Positions 24,306 to 32,956 of a DNA stretch of 64,000 nucleotides are shown here, in pieces. The stretch is from JAIQFL01 sp035501495 (GTDB taxonomy: Bacteria; Acidobacteriota; Terriglobia; Bryobacterales; Bryobacteraceae). Under the pieces are notes generated by a model, which saw only the letters and a program-made list of their open reading frames with translations, did no database searches and was not told where the DNA came from. The stretch covers positions 1-64,000 of the forward strand of contig DATJWB010000227.1 of assembly GCA_035501495.1 (NCBI GenBank), given 5' to 3'. Made by a program: the position numbers and the translations under genes. Each line of letters begins with the position of its first letter. The stretch's first letter is position 1.

Positions 24306-25547
24306 ATGGAATTTGTCGTTTGGAACTGCAGTCAATTGGTCACGCTGGCCGGCCCCAAGCGTGCGCGGGCCGGTCCCGAGATGCGGGAACTCGCCATCAT
24401 CCGCGATGGGGCGATGTTGGTTCGCGGCGGGCGCATCGGCGCCATCGGCACGCGCTTCGCCCTCGAAAGAACTCTGCCGAACTCGATCTCCGTGGTAGAT
24501 GCGGGCGGGCGCATCGTGCTCCCCGGATTCGTGGACGCTCACACCCATCCGGTCTTCGCCGGCACTCGCGCCGACGAATTCGAGCAGCGTCTCGCGGGTG
24601 CCACCTACGCGGAGATCGCGGCGCGCGGCGGCGGAATCCGATCCACCGTGAGAAGAACGCGCGCTGCCGGCGAAGAGGAACTCCTGCACTTCGGGCGGAG
24701 GTACCGGGAGTGGTTCCTGCGCGGCGGAACCACCACCATCGAAGCCAAATCCGGATATGGCCTGGCTCTCGCCTCGGAGCTGAAAATCCTGAAAATCATC
24801 CGCCAGCTTGGCTCCGAGCAGAAACTCCGCTATGTACCCACCTTCCTCGGCGCACATGAGGTCCCCGACGAGTTTCGCGGCCGGATAGACCAGTACATCG
24901 ATCTGGTGGTCAACGAGATGCTGCCCCGTGTTGCCAGCGAACGGCTGGCCGAATACTGCGATGTCTTCTGCGAGCCAAACGTGTTTCCCGCGGATAAGGC
25001 CCGCGTCATCCTCACCGCGGCGCGGCATCTGGGATTGGGACTCCGCCTGCACGCCGACCAGTTCACTCCGGACGAAGGCGCACACCTGGCCGCCGAACTC
25101 GGCGCCGCCACGGCCGATCATCTGGAGGCCACCGGCCCCGCCGGGCTCCAGGCCCTCAGCAACGCACACGTTCAGCCCGTCCTGCTCCCCGCCTCTGTTT
25201 ACAACCTCGGATCCACGCGCTATCCGGCTGCCCGCCGAATGATCGATCTCGGTTTGCCAGTCGTCCTCGCAACCGACTTCAACCCGGGCTCATCGCCTAC
25301 TCCCTCGATGCCGATGGTGCTCTCGCTGGCGTGCACCCAGATGAAGCTCAGTCCCGCGGAAGCCCTCACCGCGGCCACCATTAATGCCGCATACAGCTTG
25401 CGCCGGGGAGACGAGATCGGATCGTTGGAACCAGGTAAACTCGCAGACTTCGTGATACACGACTGCGATGACTACCGCGAACTCCCCTACTTTTTCGGCC
25501 GCGATCCCGCCCGTGCCGTCTACATCGGCGGAACATCTGTGATGTAG
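24306..25547 (+). CDS. hutI: Imidazolonepropionase
   Basis: 413 residues of the amidohydrolase superfamily, hydrolysing imidazolone-5-propanoate to N-formimino-L-glutamate. Metal ligands His79 and His81 are in VDAHTHPVFAG; AKSGYGL and FLGAHEVPDEF mark the family's substrate and metal region, and ATDFNPGSSPTPSMPM carries the late Asp. No signal peptide. It follows hutU by 17 bases and is clearly co-transcribed. A short GC hairpin (25547-25563) without a T run follows the stop. Confidence 0.96.
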   Translation: MEFVVWNCSQLVTLAGPKRARAGPEMRELAIIRDGAMLVRGGRIGAIGTRFALERTLPNSISVVDAGGRIVLPGFVDAHTHPVFAGTRADEFEQRLAGATYAEIAARGGGIRSTVRRTRAAGEEELLHFGRRYREWFLRGGTTTIEAKSGYGLALASELKILKIIRQLGSEQKLRYVPTFLGAHEVPDEFRGRIDQYIDLVVNEMLPRVASERLAEYCDVFCEPNVFPADKARVILTAARHLGLGLRLHADQFTPDEGAHLAAELGAATADHLEATGPAGLQALSNAHVQPVLLPASVYNLGSTRYPAARRMIDLGLPVVLATDFNPGSSPTPSMPMVLSLACTQMKLSPAEALTAATINAAYSLRRGDEIGSLEPGKLADFVIHDCDDYRELPYFFGRDPARAVYIGGTSVM

Positions 25548-25738
25548 CGCTCCGGACGAGCGCCGCCAACCAAGCATTCTTTACTTCCCGCTTGGAGATT
25601 CTTTCCGTGCACGGTCGCGCGATTGCCTGCCGCGCCCGGCTAACCCGCTGCAACCGGAAGCCTGGAAACCGAAGTGCAAAGGTGAGGGCCAGCGCCCTTC
25701 GACACATTTCGAGTTTTGAGTTTGAAAGGACGAGAAAT

Positions 25739-26083
25739 ATGCGAAGAATCCTGACATTGTGTGCTTGTGTAGCTGTTATCACGACGTTGGCACTGGCCGA
25801 AAGCTGGACGGGCCGCCTGGTGGACGCCAGTTGTTACGACCAGCAAAAGAGCGCTACCACCTGCGATCCCACCAGCTCAACGACGGCGTTTGCCATCATC
25901 GCAGCGGGGAAGGCCTACAAGTTGGATGACGCGGGCAACGCCAAAGCCGTCGAAGCCATGAAGAACCGTGCCGATCGGTCCACCAACCCCAATGCTCCCG
26001 CAAGCAACAGCGTCGCCGCCAAGGTGACCGGAACGAAGGACGGAGACAACACCATCAAAGTGGAGTCAATACAGGTACAGTGA
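25739..26083 (+). CDS. Small exported protein of unknown function
   Basis: 114 residues from the ATG at 25739 (AAAGGACGAG upstream). A clear signal peptide (MRRILTLCACVAVITTLALA) is followed by a mature part of about 94 residues: SWTGRLVDASCYDQQKSATTC, then a GKAYKLDDAGNAKAVEAMK segment and a beta-rich KDGDNTIKVESIQVQ tail. Two Cys in the mature protein could form a disulfide. Short exported proteins opening with such a TGxLVDxxC motif are frequent in Acidobacteriota, but their role is not known. A strong hairpin follows its stop. Confidence 0.85.
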   Translation: MRRILTLCACVAVITTLALAESWTGRLVDASCYDQQKSATTCDPTSSTTAFAIIAAGKAYKLDDAGNAKAVEAMKNRADRSTNPNAPASNSVAAKVTGTKDGDNTIKVESIQVQ

Positions 26084-26089
26084 ATCTCC

Positions 26090-26115
26090 GGGCCGTCTCC
26101 GGCCGGGGACGGCCC
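26090..26115 (+). terminator. Strong hairpin after the small exported gene
   Basis: 11-bp stem (26090-26100 with 26105-26115, one T-G wobble) and loop GGCC, seven bases after the stop codon. Only TT follows, so it is a weak intrinsic terminator at best or a transcript-stabilising hairpin. Confidence 0.5.
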
Positions 26116-26192
26116 TTCCGGCCAAATCCTCAGGTTTTGATCAGCGAAATCGCCAGCCGAAGCGTCAATTGAGCAGAGACAGGCTGACGATC

Positions 26193-26483
26193 ATGAATAG
26201 ACGGGCGGAATCAACCAGGCTGACAGAGTTGCGCGCAAAGACCGATCGCCAACTCGTTGCACTCATCGATCACAGATTAGACGCGGGGCTGAAGGTAGCG
26301 CGCACGTCGCTTGAGGCCGAGGCCCGCAAAGCTTATACCGAAGTTCGCGCCTTGTGGCCGTGGGTCCATCATTTGACCTTCGCGGAACGCCGGCGCCTGG
26401 AATCGAAACTCGACGATCTCCACCAACTGCTCAACCAATCTGCCGTTCATGCCGCAGTGCGCCTCCAAACGGCATGCTCCTGA
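26193..26483 (+). CDS. Small helical hypothetical protein
   Basis: 96 residues from the ATG at 26193; a TTG at 26169 is an alternative start. No signal peptide or recognised domain. The sequence is strongly helical and charged, with a likely coiled-coil-like run LRAKTDRQLVALIDHRLDAG and a second helix FAERRRLESKLDDLHQLLNQ. Its reality is supported by protein-like composition and by the intrinsic terminator placed right after its stop. Confidence 0.6.
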   Translation: MNRRAESTRLTELRAKTDRQLVALIDHRLDAGLKVARTSLEAEARKAYTEVRALWPWVHHLTFAERRRLESKLDDLHQLLNQSAVHAAVRLQTACS

Positions 26484-26487
26484 CTCA

Positions 26488-26520
26488 GCGCCGGCGTCCC
26501 CGCGCCGGCGCTTTCTTTCC
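26488..26520 (+). terminator. Rho-independent terminator
   Basis: Perfect 10-bp stem AGCGCCGGCG (26488-26497) with CGCCGGCGCT (26504-26513), a 6-base loop, followed by TTTCTTTC. It separates the small helical gene from the leuC-like gene that starts 20 bases later. Confidence 0.85.
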
Positions 26521-26539
26521 GTTGCTATTCTTGTGACGG

Positions 26540-27775
26540 ATGGCCGGAAAGACGATCAGCGAGAAGATCCTCTCCGCAAAGTCGGGGCGGAATGCGCGCG
26601 CCGGCGACGTGGTAGTCTGCTCGGTGGATCACGCTCTGGGCACCGACGGCTCCACCCCCATGGCTCTCGATTATTTCGCGGCGATGGGCGGCCGCCGCGT
26701 CTTTGACCCGAGCCGCATTGTCTTTGCACTCGATCACTACGCTCCCGCGCCCAGCCGCGCCACCGCGCAATTGCACCAGCGCATGCGCGACTTTGCCGCT
26801 CTCCACGGTATCGAACTGTGGGACGTCGGCGAGGGCATCGGTCACCAGTTGATGGTCGAAGCTGGACACGCCGCGCCCGGGCGCCTCGTGGTCGGCGCGG
26901 ACAGCCACTCGGTCACCTACGGAGCGCTGAATTGCTTCGCCACCGGCATCGGATCTTCGGATCTCGCTGCCGTCCTGATGTGCGGCGAAATCTGGCTGCG
27001 TGTTCCTGAATCCATCCGCGTGACCTTGACGGGCAGTCTGCCCGGCGGCGTCTACGCCAAGGACGCAGCGCTGGCGCTCGCCAAGGTATTGGGAGCGGAT
27101 GGCGCGAATTATCAGGCACTCGAGTTTGGCGGCCCCGCGCTTCCGTCATTTCCCCTCGACGACCGCCTGGTGCTCAGCAACTTTGCCGTGGAAATGGGCG
27201 CCAAGAACGGCATCTTCGAGAATGCGGGCTTGCCTGCGAGCGGGGCTGCGGTGGGACCGGACCCCGACGCGCAGTACATACGCGAAGTCACCGTCTCCCT
27301 TGATGACCTTACCCCGCAAGTCGCCCTGCCCCACCAGGTGGATCGCGTAGTGGCCGGCACCGAGGTCGCGGGCACCGCCGTTCAGATGGTCTACCTGGGC
27401 ACTTGCACCGGAGGGAGAGTACGCGATTTTCACCAGGCCCGCGATGTGTTGCGCTCCGGCGGAGGCGTCGCGCGCGGAGTCCAGTTGGCGGTAGCGCCGG
27501 CATCGCGCAAAGTGCTTGAGACGTTGACCTCTGACGGCACGCTTGCCGATTTCATCGCCATGGGGGCGGTGGTGCTGACGCCGGGTTGCGGCTCGTGCTG
27601 CGGCACCTGCGGCGCCATTCCGGGCGACGGCGTCAACGTCATTTCCACCGCCAATCGCAATTTCAAGGGTCGCATGGGGAACAGCAGCGCGGCCATCTAT
27701 CTCGCGTCGCCCGCCAGTTGCGCAGCGGCGGCAGTGAAGGGCGCCATCGCCGATCCGCGGGAGTTTGCCTCATGA
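26540..27775 (+). CDS. leuC: 3-isopropylmalate dehydratase-type large subunit (LeuC/HacA family)
   Basis: 411 residues, aconitase-superfamily large subunit of the shorter, archaeal-type LeuC/homoaconitase group. Substrate and cluster blocks: FALDHYAPAPS near 62-72, VGADSHSVTYGA near 119-130, and the [4Fe-4S] ligands in YLGTCTGGR and in PGCGSCCGTCG (a CxxC with an additional CxxC). NRNFKGRMGN binds substrate carboxylates. Such pairs isomerise 2- and 3-isopropylmalate, but related enzymes act on homoaconitate or dimethylmalate. No other leucine gene lies in the window, so the substrate is uncertain. ATGA overlap with the small subunit. Confidence 0.85.
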   Translation: MAGKTISEKILSAKSGRNARAGDVVVCSVDHALGTDGSTPMALDYFAAMGGRRVFDPSRIVFALDHYAPAPSRATAQLHQRMRDFAALHGIELWDVGEGIGHQLMVEAGHAAPGRLVVGADSHSVTYGALNCFATGIGSSDLAAVLMCGEIWLRVPESIRVTLTGSLPGGVYAKDAALALAKVLGADGANYQALEFGGPALPSFPLDDRLVLSNFAVEMGAKNGIFENAGLPASGAAVGPDPDAQYIREVTVSLDDLTPQVALPHQVDRVVAGTEVAGTAVQMVYLGTCTGGRVRDFHQARDVLRSGGGVARGVQLAVAPASRKVLETLTSDGTLADFIAMGAVVLTPGCGSCCGTCGAIPGDGVNVISTANRNFKGRMGNSSAAIYLASPASCAAAAVKGAIADPREFAS

Positions 27776-28254
27776 TCGGCCGCGCGCGCGTCTTTGGCGA
27801 CGACGTCAATACCGACTACATCATCACCTCGCGCCGCAAGTGTGAAAGCCTCGACCCGCAGGTGCTCCGCCATTACCTCTTCGAGGAGATCGATCCCGCC
27901 TTCGCGAAATCGGTGGAACCCGGCGATCTCATCGTGGCGGGAAAGAATTTCGGCTGCGGGTCGGCGATGGAAGTCGCGGTGACCGCTGTCGTGGGAGCCG
28001 GCATACCCGCGGTGCTGGCCCGCAGTTTCTCGCGCACCTACTATCGCAATGCCGTCAACAACGGCCTGATGCCGCTGATCTGCGACACCAGCCGCGTTCG
28101 CGAAAGCGATCGCCTCGTGATTGCGGCACAGTCGGTGCACAACCAGACCACCGGCGAAATCATCGCTGTCGAACGGCTGCCCAAGATCATGCTCGACATC
28201 ATCGAGGCCGGCGGCCTGGTCCCCTATTTCCAGCGCCATGGTCGCTTCCCTTGA
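27772..28254 (+). CDS. leuD: 3-isopropylmalate dehydratase-type small subunit (LeuD family)
   Basis: 160 residues from the ATG that overlaps the large-subunit stop. The swivelling domain shows DDVNTDYIIT near residues 10-19, GKNFGCGSAMEVAVTA near 58-73 (substrate-binding loop, with Met-Glu where many family members have Arg-Glu), and ARSFSRTYYRNAVNNGLMPL. It forms a heterodimer with the large subunit. Length fits the short archaeal-like class. The stop is immediately followed by a dispersed repeat. Confidence 0.86.
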   Translation: MIGRARVFGDDVNTDYIITSRRKCESLDPQVLRHYLFEEIDPAFAKSVEPGDLIVAGKNFGCGSAMEVAVTAVVGAGIPAVLARSFSRTYYRNAVNNGLMPLICDTSRVRESDRLVIAAQSVHNQTTGEIIAVERLPKIMLDIIEAGGLVPYFQRHGRFP

Positions 28255-28315
28255 CGTGGCGCACGCTCCTGCCTGCCGCGTCCCACTCACAGGGACGCTT
28301 CTTGCCGGTGCACGG
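28253..28315 (+). repeat. Dispersed hairpin repeat, copy 1
   Basis: Begins GACGTGGCGC and holds the hairpin GCGTCCC/GGGACGC (28278-28284 with 28292-28298), then TTCTTGCCGGTGCACGG. It aligns with the copy at 48596-48666: same opening decamer, same CTGCCGCG before the hairpin, same ACTCA loop, and similar tail. It overlaps the end of the leuD-like stop codon. Confidence 0.6.
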
Positions 28316-28353
28316 AGGGCACTTTCGCCCTCAGACTCTGCCGGAGATCCCCA

Positions 28354-28402
28354 AAGCGCCCCGATGAGTCGAGGCACGGCGCGCAGGAGTGCGCGCGCCA
28401 CA
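28354..28402 (-). repeat. Dispersed hairpin repeat, inverted partial copy
   Basis: Read on the minus strand this gives TGTGGCGCGCGCACTCCTG, then a GTGCCT and CGACTCATCGGGGCGCTT. The last 18 bases are identical to 48635-48652. It lies about 40 bases from copy 1 in opposite orientation. The 254-base gap between leuD and the next gene is therefore mostly repeat plus a promoter. Confidence 0.6.
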
Positions 28403-28450
28403 TTTCGCCCAAACACGGGCGGGTGTTCCAAACACGGCATCCTGCCGGCC

Positions 28451-28480
28451 TTGTCATCTTACTTGCCGCCGGGGTATATT
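28451..28480 (+). promoter_or_regulatory. Sigma-70-like promoter of the second VPS10-like gene
   Basis: TTGTCA (28451-28456), an 18-base spacer, TATATT (28475-28480). It is 28 bases upstream of the start codon, leaving a short leader that contains the AAGGAGG ribosome site. Confidence 0.6.
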
Positions 28481-28508
28481 AACCCCCAAACCACGCAAGG
28501 AGGCCCTT

Positions 28509-31500
28509 ATGCTTCGTCTCGTCGCGATACTGCTGTGCGCGAGCGCAGCCTTCGCACAATCCCCGCAAATCGGTTCCGTACAGTTGAACCAGTTGCGCTA
28601 TCGCTATATCGGTCCCGTCGGCAATCGCGTCATCGCCGCCGCCGGCATCCCGGGCGATCCCAACATCTATTATGTGGGCTCGGCCTCCGGAGGAATCTTC
28701 AAGACCACCGATGGCGGCATCCACTGGGACCCGATCTTCGATGAGCAGACCGTCTCCTCCGTCGGGTCATTGGCCATCGCGCCTTCCGACCCCAACGTAG
28801 TCTGGGCAGGCACCGGCGAAACTTTTATCCGCAGCCACATCTCCGTCGGCACCGGCATCTACCGCTCGCTCGACGCCGGCAAATCCTGGACCCAGATGGG
28901 GCTGGAGAAGACCGGGCGCATCGGCCGCGTCCTCATCGACCCGCGCAATCCTGATATCGTCTTCGCCTGCGCGCTCGGCCATGCCTACGGCCCGCAACCC
29001 GAGCGCGGCGTCTTCCGCACTACCGACGGCGGCAAGAGCTGGGAGCAGGTACTCACCGTCGATCAAAACACCGGCTGTTCCGACCTCGTCATGGATCCCG
29101 CGAATCCACGGATACTCCTCGCCGGCATGTGGCAGCTCGAGCTGCACACCTGGACCCGCACCAGCGGCGGTCCTGGCAGCGGCGTGTACAAGTCCACCGA
29201 CGGCGGATCCACCTGGCATCATGTCACCGGACATGGCCTTCCCAATTCACCCCTCGGCAAGATCGGCCTCGCCATGGCTCGCCGCACCAGCCGCGTCTAT
29301 GCCCTCATCGAAACCGGCGACGGCGTGCCATACGATGGCAAGCCCACCGAGCGCGGCCAGCTCTGGATGTCCGACGACGCCGGCGATCACTGGTCGCTCA
29401 TGAGTTACGATCGCAATCTCACCGGACGTGCCGCCTACTACACCCGCTGCGCGGTCTCGCCCGACAATGAAAACGAGATCTACTTCCTCACCTCGGCCTT
29501 CTCCCGGTCGCTCGATGCCGGCCGCACCCTCACCAACATGCCCGCGGTCCCCGGCGGCGACAACCACGACCTGTGGATCGACCCAACCAACGGCGACCGT
29601 ATGGCCGTCGCCAACGACAGCGGATTCAGCATCACCATCAATCGTGGCCGCACCTGGAATCGCGTCCAATTTCCCAACGCGCAGATGTATCACGTCACCG
29701 TGGACAACCAGGTCCCCTACTTCGTCTACGGCAACAAGCAGGATGGCAGCTCCTACCGCGGCCCCAGCAACAGCCTCGCCGGCGGACGCGGTGGCGCCGG
29801 CTTCGGCGAGGAAACTGGCGGCACTTCCGGCCGCGGCCCGGTCTTCGCCCCACCGGGCGGACCCATCTCGCGCAGCGTCTGGCACCAGGTCACCGGCGGC
29901 GAAAGCGGCTTTGCCACGCCCGACCCGGTGGACCCCAACATCATCTGGTCGAGCGCCTCCGGCTCCGGCAGCGTCGGCGGAATCGTCACGGTTTTCGACG
30001 AACGCAATCACCAGGCGCGCAATGTCGAAGTCTGGCCCGAACAGACCAGCGGCGCCACCGCCGCCGAGCTGAAGTACCGCTTCAACTGGGAGTTTCCCCT
30101 GATGATCTCCCCGCACGATCACACCCAGGTCTACGTCGGCAGCCAGTTCGTGCACCTCACTACCGATGGCGGCCAAACCTGGAAAGTCGTGAGCCCCGAC
30201 CTCACCCGCAATGACAAGAGCCGCATGGGCTTTTCGGGCGGTCTCACCGGCGATAACATCGGCGTCGAGTACGCCGGTGTGGTCTTCGCACTGGCCGAAT
30301 CGCCTAAAGAAGCCGGCGTCATTTGGGCCGGCACCAACGACGGTCTCGTGCAGATCACGCGCGATGCCGGCAAGACGTGGACCAACGTCACCGCCAATAT
30401 CCCCGGCATGCCCGAATGGGGCACGGTATCGAACATCGAGGCGTCGCGATATGCCAATGGCGCGGCCTATCTTACCGTGGACGCTCACCAGGTGAACAAT
30501 CGCGATCCCTTCATCTTCAAAACCACCGACTACGGCAAAACATGGACCGCCATCACCAACGGCATTCCTCACAGCATGCTCAGCTACGCGCATTGCATTC
30601 GCGAAGACCCCGTGCGCCGCGGCCTGCTTTTCGTCGGAACCGAGAACGGCCTCTACGTTTCCTTCAACGACGGCCAGAACTGGCGGTCCATGCAGTCCAA
30701 CCTGCCGCATGCCCCGGTTTACTGGATGGCCATGCAGGAGCATTTCCACGATTTGGCCATCGCCACCTACGGCCGCGGCTTCTGGATCCTCGACGATCTC
30801 ACGCCGCTCGAGCAGATGACCGCGCAGACCACCGATACGAGCGCCGTCTTGTTTGCGCCTCGCGATGCCTACCGCTTCCGCACCGCGGTCCAACCGGAAG
30901 CCCCATCATACGATGCCACGCTCGGCCAGAACCCGCCCTACGGGGCGTCCATCAATTACTACTTGAAATCCACTCCTACTGGCGGCGCCAAGGTAGCCAT
31001 TGTGGATGCAGGCGGCCGGACCGTCAGGACGCTTACGGCACCAGCCCAGCCGGGAATCAACCGCCTCTGGTGGGACCTTCGTTTCAGCCCTACGAAATCG
31101 ATGCATCTGAGGACCAGCCCCCTGTACGCGCCCGAGATCACCATGGGCCCGGATGGTTATCGCCCACCACCCGCAGGACAGCCGATCGCCCTGCTCGCGC
31201 CTCCCGGGAACTACACGATCAAGCTTACCGCTGACGGCAAGGAATACACGCAGCCGTTAAAGGTGCTGAAGGACCCCCACTCCAATGGCACCGAGGGCGA
31301 CATCCAGATTCAGACGAAACTCATGACCTCGCTCTCGGGCGCGATGAACAATATGGTGGATGCGGTGAATCAGATCGAGTCGCTGCGCGCACAGGTCGCC
31401 GATCTCAAAAGCGCGGTCGGCGCCGGCGAGGGCGGAACCAATATCCGCGACGCGGCCGATCAGCTCAACACCAAGCTCATCGAAATCGAAGATAATCTCA

Positions 31501-31766
31501 TCCGCCTGAAGGCCACAGGCCGCGGTCAGGATACCGTGCGCTGGGCGCCGAAGCTCATTGATAAGATCGGCTATCTCGCGAGTGAAGTGGAAAGTTCCGA
31601 CTACCAGCCGACCACCCAGCAGGTGGCCGTGCACGACGAACTCAAGGAGCAGGCAGCCACCTACCAGCAGCGGCTGAAACTGCTCCTCGAGAAAGAAGTC
31701 GCCGGCTTCAATGCCATGTTGCGCCAGCGAAACGTCCCCAACATCGTGACCGGCAACATGCCGTAA
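28509..31766 (+). CDS. VPS10/sortilin-like beta-propeller protein
   Basis: 1085 residues from the ATG at 28509 (AAGGAGG 8 bases upstream; the longer in-frame extension has no protein character). Signal peptide MLRLVAILLCASAAFAQ, so exported. Repeated BNR blades: KTTDGGIHW, RSLDAGKSW, RTTDGGKSW, KSTDGGSTW, TTDGGQTW, ITRDAGKTW, KTTDYGKTW. The last 200 residues switch to a helical, coiled-coil-like segment (AMNNMVDAVNQIESLRAQV and TYQQRLKLLLEKEV). It is a paralogue of the 6222-9497 protein but has only one short Gly-rich loop. No catalytic residues are recognised. Confidence 0.87.
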   Translation: MLRLVAILLCASAAFAQSPQIGSVQLNQLRYRYIGPVGNRVIAAAGIPGDPNIYYVGSASGGIFKTTDGGIHWDPIFDEQTVSSVGSLAIAPSDPNVVWAGTGETFIRSHISVGTGIYRSLDAGKSWTQMGLEKTGRIGRVLIDPRNPDIVFACALGHAYGPQPERGVFRTTDGGKSWEQVLTVDQNTGCSDLVMDPANPRILLAGMWQLELHTWTRTSGGPGSGVYKSTDGGSTWHHVTGHGLPNSPLGKIGLAMARRTSRVYALIETGDGVPYDGKPTERGQLWMSDDAGDHWSLMSYDRNLTGRAAYYTRCAVSPDNENEIYFLTSAFSRSLDAGRTLTNMPAVPGGDNHDLWIDPTNGDRMAVANDSGFSITINRGRTWNRVQFPNAQMYHVTVDNQVPYFVYGNKQDGSSYRGPSNSLAGGRGGAGFGEETGGTSGRGPVFAPPGGPISRSVWHQVTGGESGFATPDPVDPNIIWSSASGSGSVGGIVTVFDERNHQARNVEVWPEQTSGATAAELKYRFNWEFPLMISPHDHTQVYVGSQFVHLTTDGGQTWKVVSPDLTRNDKSRMGFSGGLTGDNIGVEYAGVVFALAESPKEAGVIWAGTNDGLVQITRDAGKTWTNVTANIPGMPEWGTVSNIEASRYANGAAYLTVDAHQVNNRDPFIFKTTDYGKTWTAITNGIPHSMLSYAHCIREDPVRRGLLFVGTENGLYVSFNDGQNWRSMQSNLPHAPVYWMAMQEHFHDLAIATYGRGFWILDDLTPLEQMTAQTTDTSAVLFAPRDAYRFRTAVQPEAPSYDATLGQNPPYGASINYYLKSTPTGGAKVAIVDAGGRTVRTLTAPAQPGINRLWWDLRFSPTKSMHLRTSPLYAPEITMGPDGYRPPPAGQPIALLAPPGNYTIKLTADGKEYTQPLKVLKDPHSNGTEGDIQIQTKLMTSLSGAMNNMVDAVNQIESLRAQVADLKSAVGAGEGGTNIRDAADQLNTKLIEIEDNLIRLKATGRGQDTVRWAPKLIDKIGYLASEVESSDYQPTTQQVAVHDELKEQAATYQQRLKLLLEKEVAGFNAMLRQRNVPNIVTGNMP

Positions 31767-31815
31767 GGTAGCGCGGCTTCAGCCTGCAAGTCTGCTGGTT
31801 TCGCCCGCCGCGATC

Positions 31816-32367
31816 CTAATCGTGATAGTGATGACCGTCGCGATCATAGCCCCGGTCTGCCACGCCCATCTCTAACGGGCGCTCCAAGCGGAACGTGACC
31901 ACAGAACCCCGCGGAACATGGACCGCTCGCCCGCGGGCCTGTCCGCCGCTGATCGCGCCTACGATTGCGCCCACCAGGCTGTTGTCTCGTTGCGATTCGA
32001 CGCGATTCGGATCGGTACGTATGCCGTATCGTCGACCTTCTACGTTGACCGATTCGAGGTCTAAGATGAGATCGTTATCCGGCGCCACCCGTACCATCAA
32101 CTCGGCATTGGATCCCCGCGGAATGGCCAGGCGGCCGTTCTCGCCACGAACATCCTGATCGACGATACCGTAGTACACGCGATTGTCCCGGCGGTCCACA
32201 TCGATGGTCTCGTTCAAACGTACCGGGATCACGGTCCCAGGCTCGAGCCGTGTCATTCTGTCCCGATCCCCATAGCGGTCCCGGTCGCGGTCTTGCGCCA
32301 ATCCCACAGAGGAGAGGCACATCACCGAGGCCAGTGCGAATCCGGCGGCTGTTCTATTCAGAATCAT
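31816..32367 (-). CDS. Small exported Arg/Asp-rich protein of unknown function
   Basis: 183 residues from the ATG at 32367 (AAGGGGG upstream). A signal peptide (about 1-24, ends VGLAQ) is followed by a charged DRDRDRYGDRDR repeat. A beta-rich domain then begins LEPGTVIPVRLNETIDVDR and contains LAIPRGSNAELMVRV and HVPRGSVVTFRLERPL, resembling the repeated pattern of exported proteins that control solute access. A Gly-rich hydrophobic run LVGAIVGAISGG lies at about 130-141. It ends DRDGHHYHD, a possible metal-binding tail. Function unknown. Confidence 0.8.
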   Translation of the reverse strand: MILNRTAAGFALASVMCLSSVGLAQDRDRDRYGDRDRMTRLEPGTVIPVRLNETIDVDRRDNRVYYGIVDQDVRGENGRLAIPRGSNAELMVRVAPDNDLILDLESVNVEGRRYGIRTDPNRVESQRDNSLVGAIVGAISGGQARGRAVHVPRGSVVTFRLERPLEMGVADRGYDRDGHHYHD

Positions 32368-32464
32368 GCTTGAATTCCCCCTTACGGCGGATGTGTCTGC
32401 ACCCCGCGCGCCACAAAACCGCCGGAATCGCGCGCTGAAGTGCTGGTTATAACACTGCTGGGGC

Positions 32465-32956
32465 CTACCGCGGATCATGACAGAACGTGCAATCGATGCT
32501 TACCTTCCGGGACTGATGGCAGTTCATGCACCCACCCATCGAGATATCACGCTCGCGAGTCAGCCTCTCGCGGTCCGCCACTCGGCCGTGACAATCCTCG
32601 CAGTCGTTTCCGCCGCTCAAATGAGTCTTGTGACTGAAGCTCGCATACGAAGGAATCTCATAGACCCGCACCCAGGGGATAGCGAGATTGTTCCTGGCGA
32701 AATCGGCGAGTTTCCGAATGGCGGGACTGTCGGCCTTGACGGCGGAGTGGCACGACATACAGACGGAAGCGGGCGCAATGCCCATCGCCTCGCCAGGCTC
32801 GGGATTCAGGTGGCACATCTTGCATTTCAGCTTCATCCCTCCCGCGTGTGCCTTGTGGCTGAAGGGCAGCGGCTGTTCCGGCGCAGGTTTTTCGGTCTGC
32901 CCGGCGAGCGCGGCCAGAAACGTCCCGGACAACATCATGAGCCATGATGCGGTCAT
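32465..32956 (-). CDS. Pentahaem cytochrome c
   Basis: 163 residues from the ATG at 32956, which overlaps the GMC oxidoreductase stop as ATGA. An N-terminal hydrophobic segment (SWLMMLSGTFLAALAG) is a signal peptide or anchor. Five CXXCH haem sites are seen: 45-49, 66-70, 119-123, 143-147 and 156-160. SHKAH (33-37) and SHKTH (108-112) supply likely axial His ligands, as in class III/c7-type multihaem cytochromes. In the periplasm it would take electrons from the GMC flavoprotein. It replaces the larger cytochrome subunit of classic gluconate 2-dehydrogenase. Confidence 0.9.
   Translation of the reverse strand: MTASWLMMLSGTFLAALAGQTEKPAPEQPLPFSHKAHAGGMKLKCKMCHLNPEPGEAMGIAPASVCMSCHSAVKADSPAIRKLADFARNNLAIPWVRVYEIPSYASFSHKTHLSGGNDCEDCHGRVADRERLTRERDISMGGCMNCHQSRKVSIDCTFCHDPR

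Noticed and set aside
25547..25563. GCGCTC/GAGCGC hairpin after hutI
   Set aside because: Only 6 bp and no T run, so not called as a terminator.
29247..30893. 548-codon frame opposite the second VPS10-like gene
   Set aside because: Shadow of a well supported propeller gene; low-complexity Val/Gly/Ala/Asp translation with no known family.
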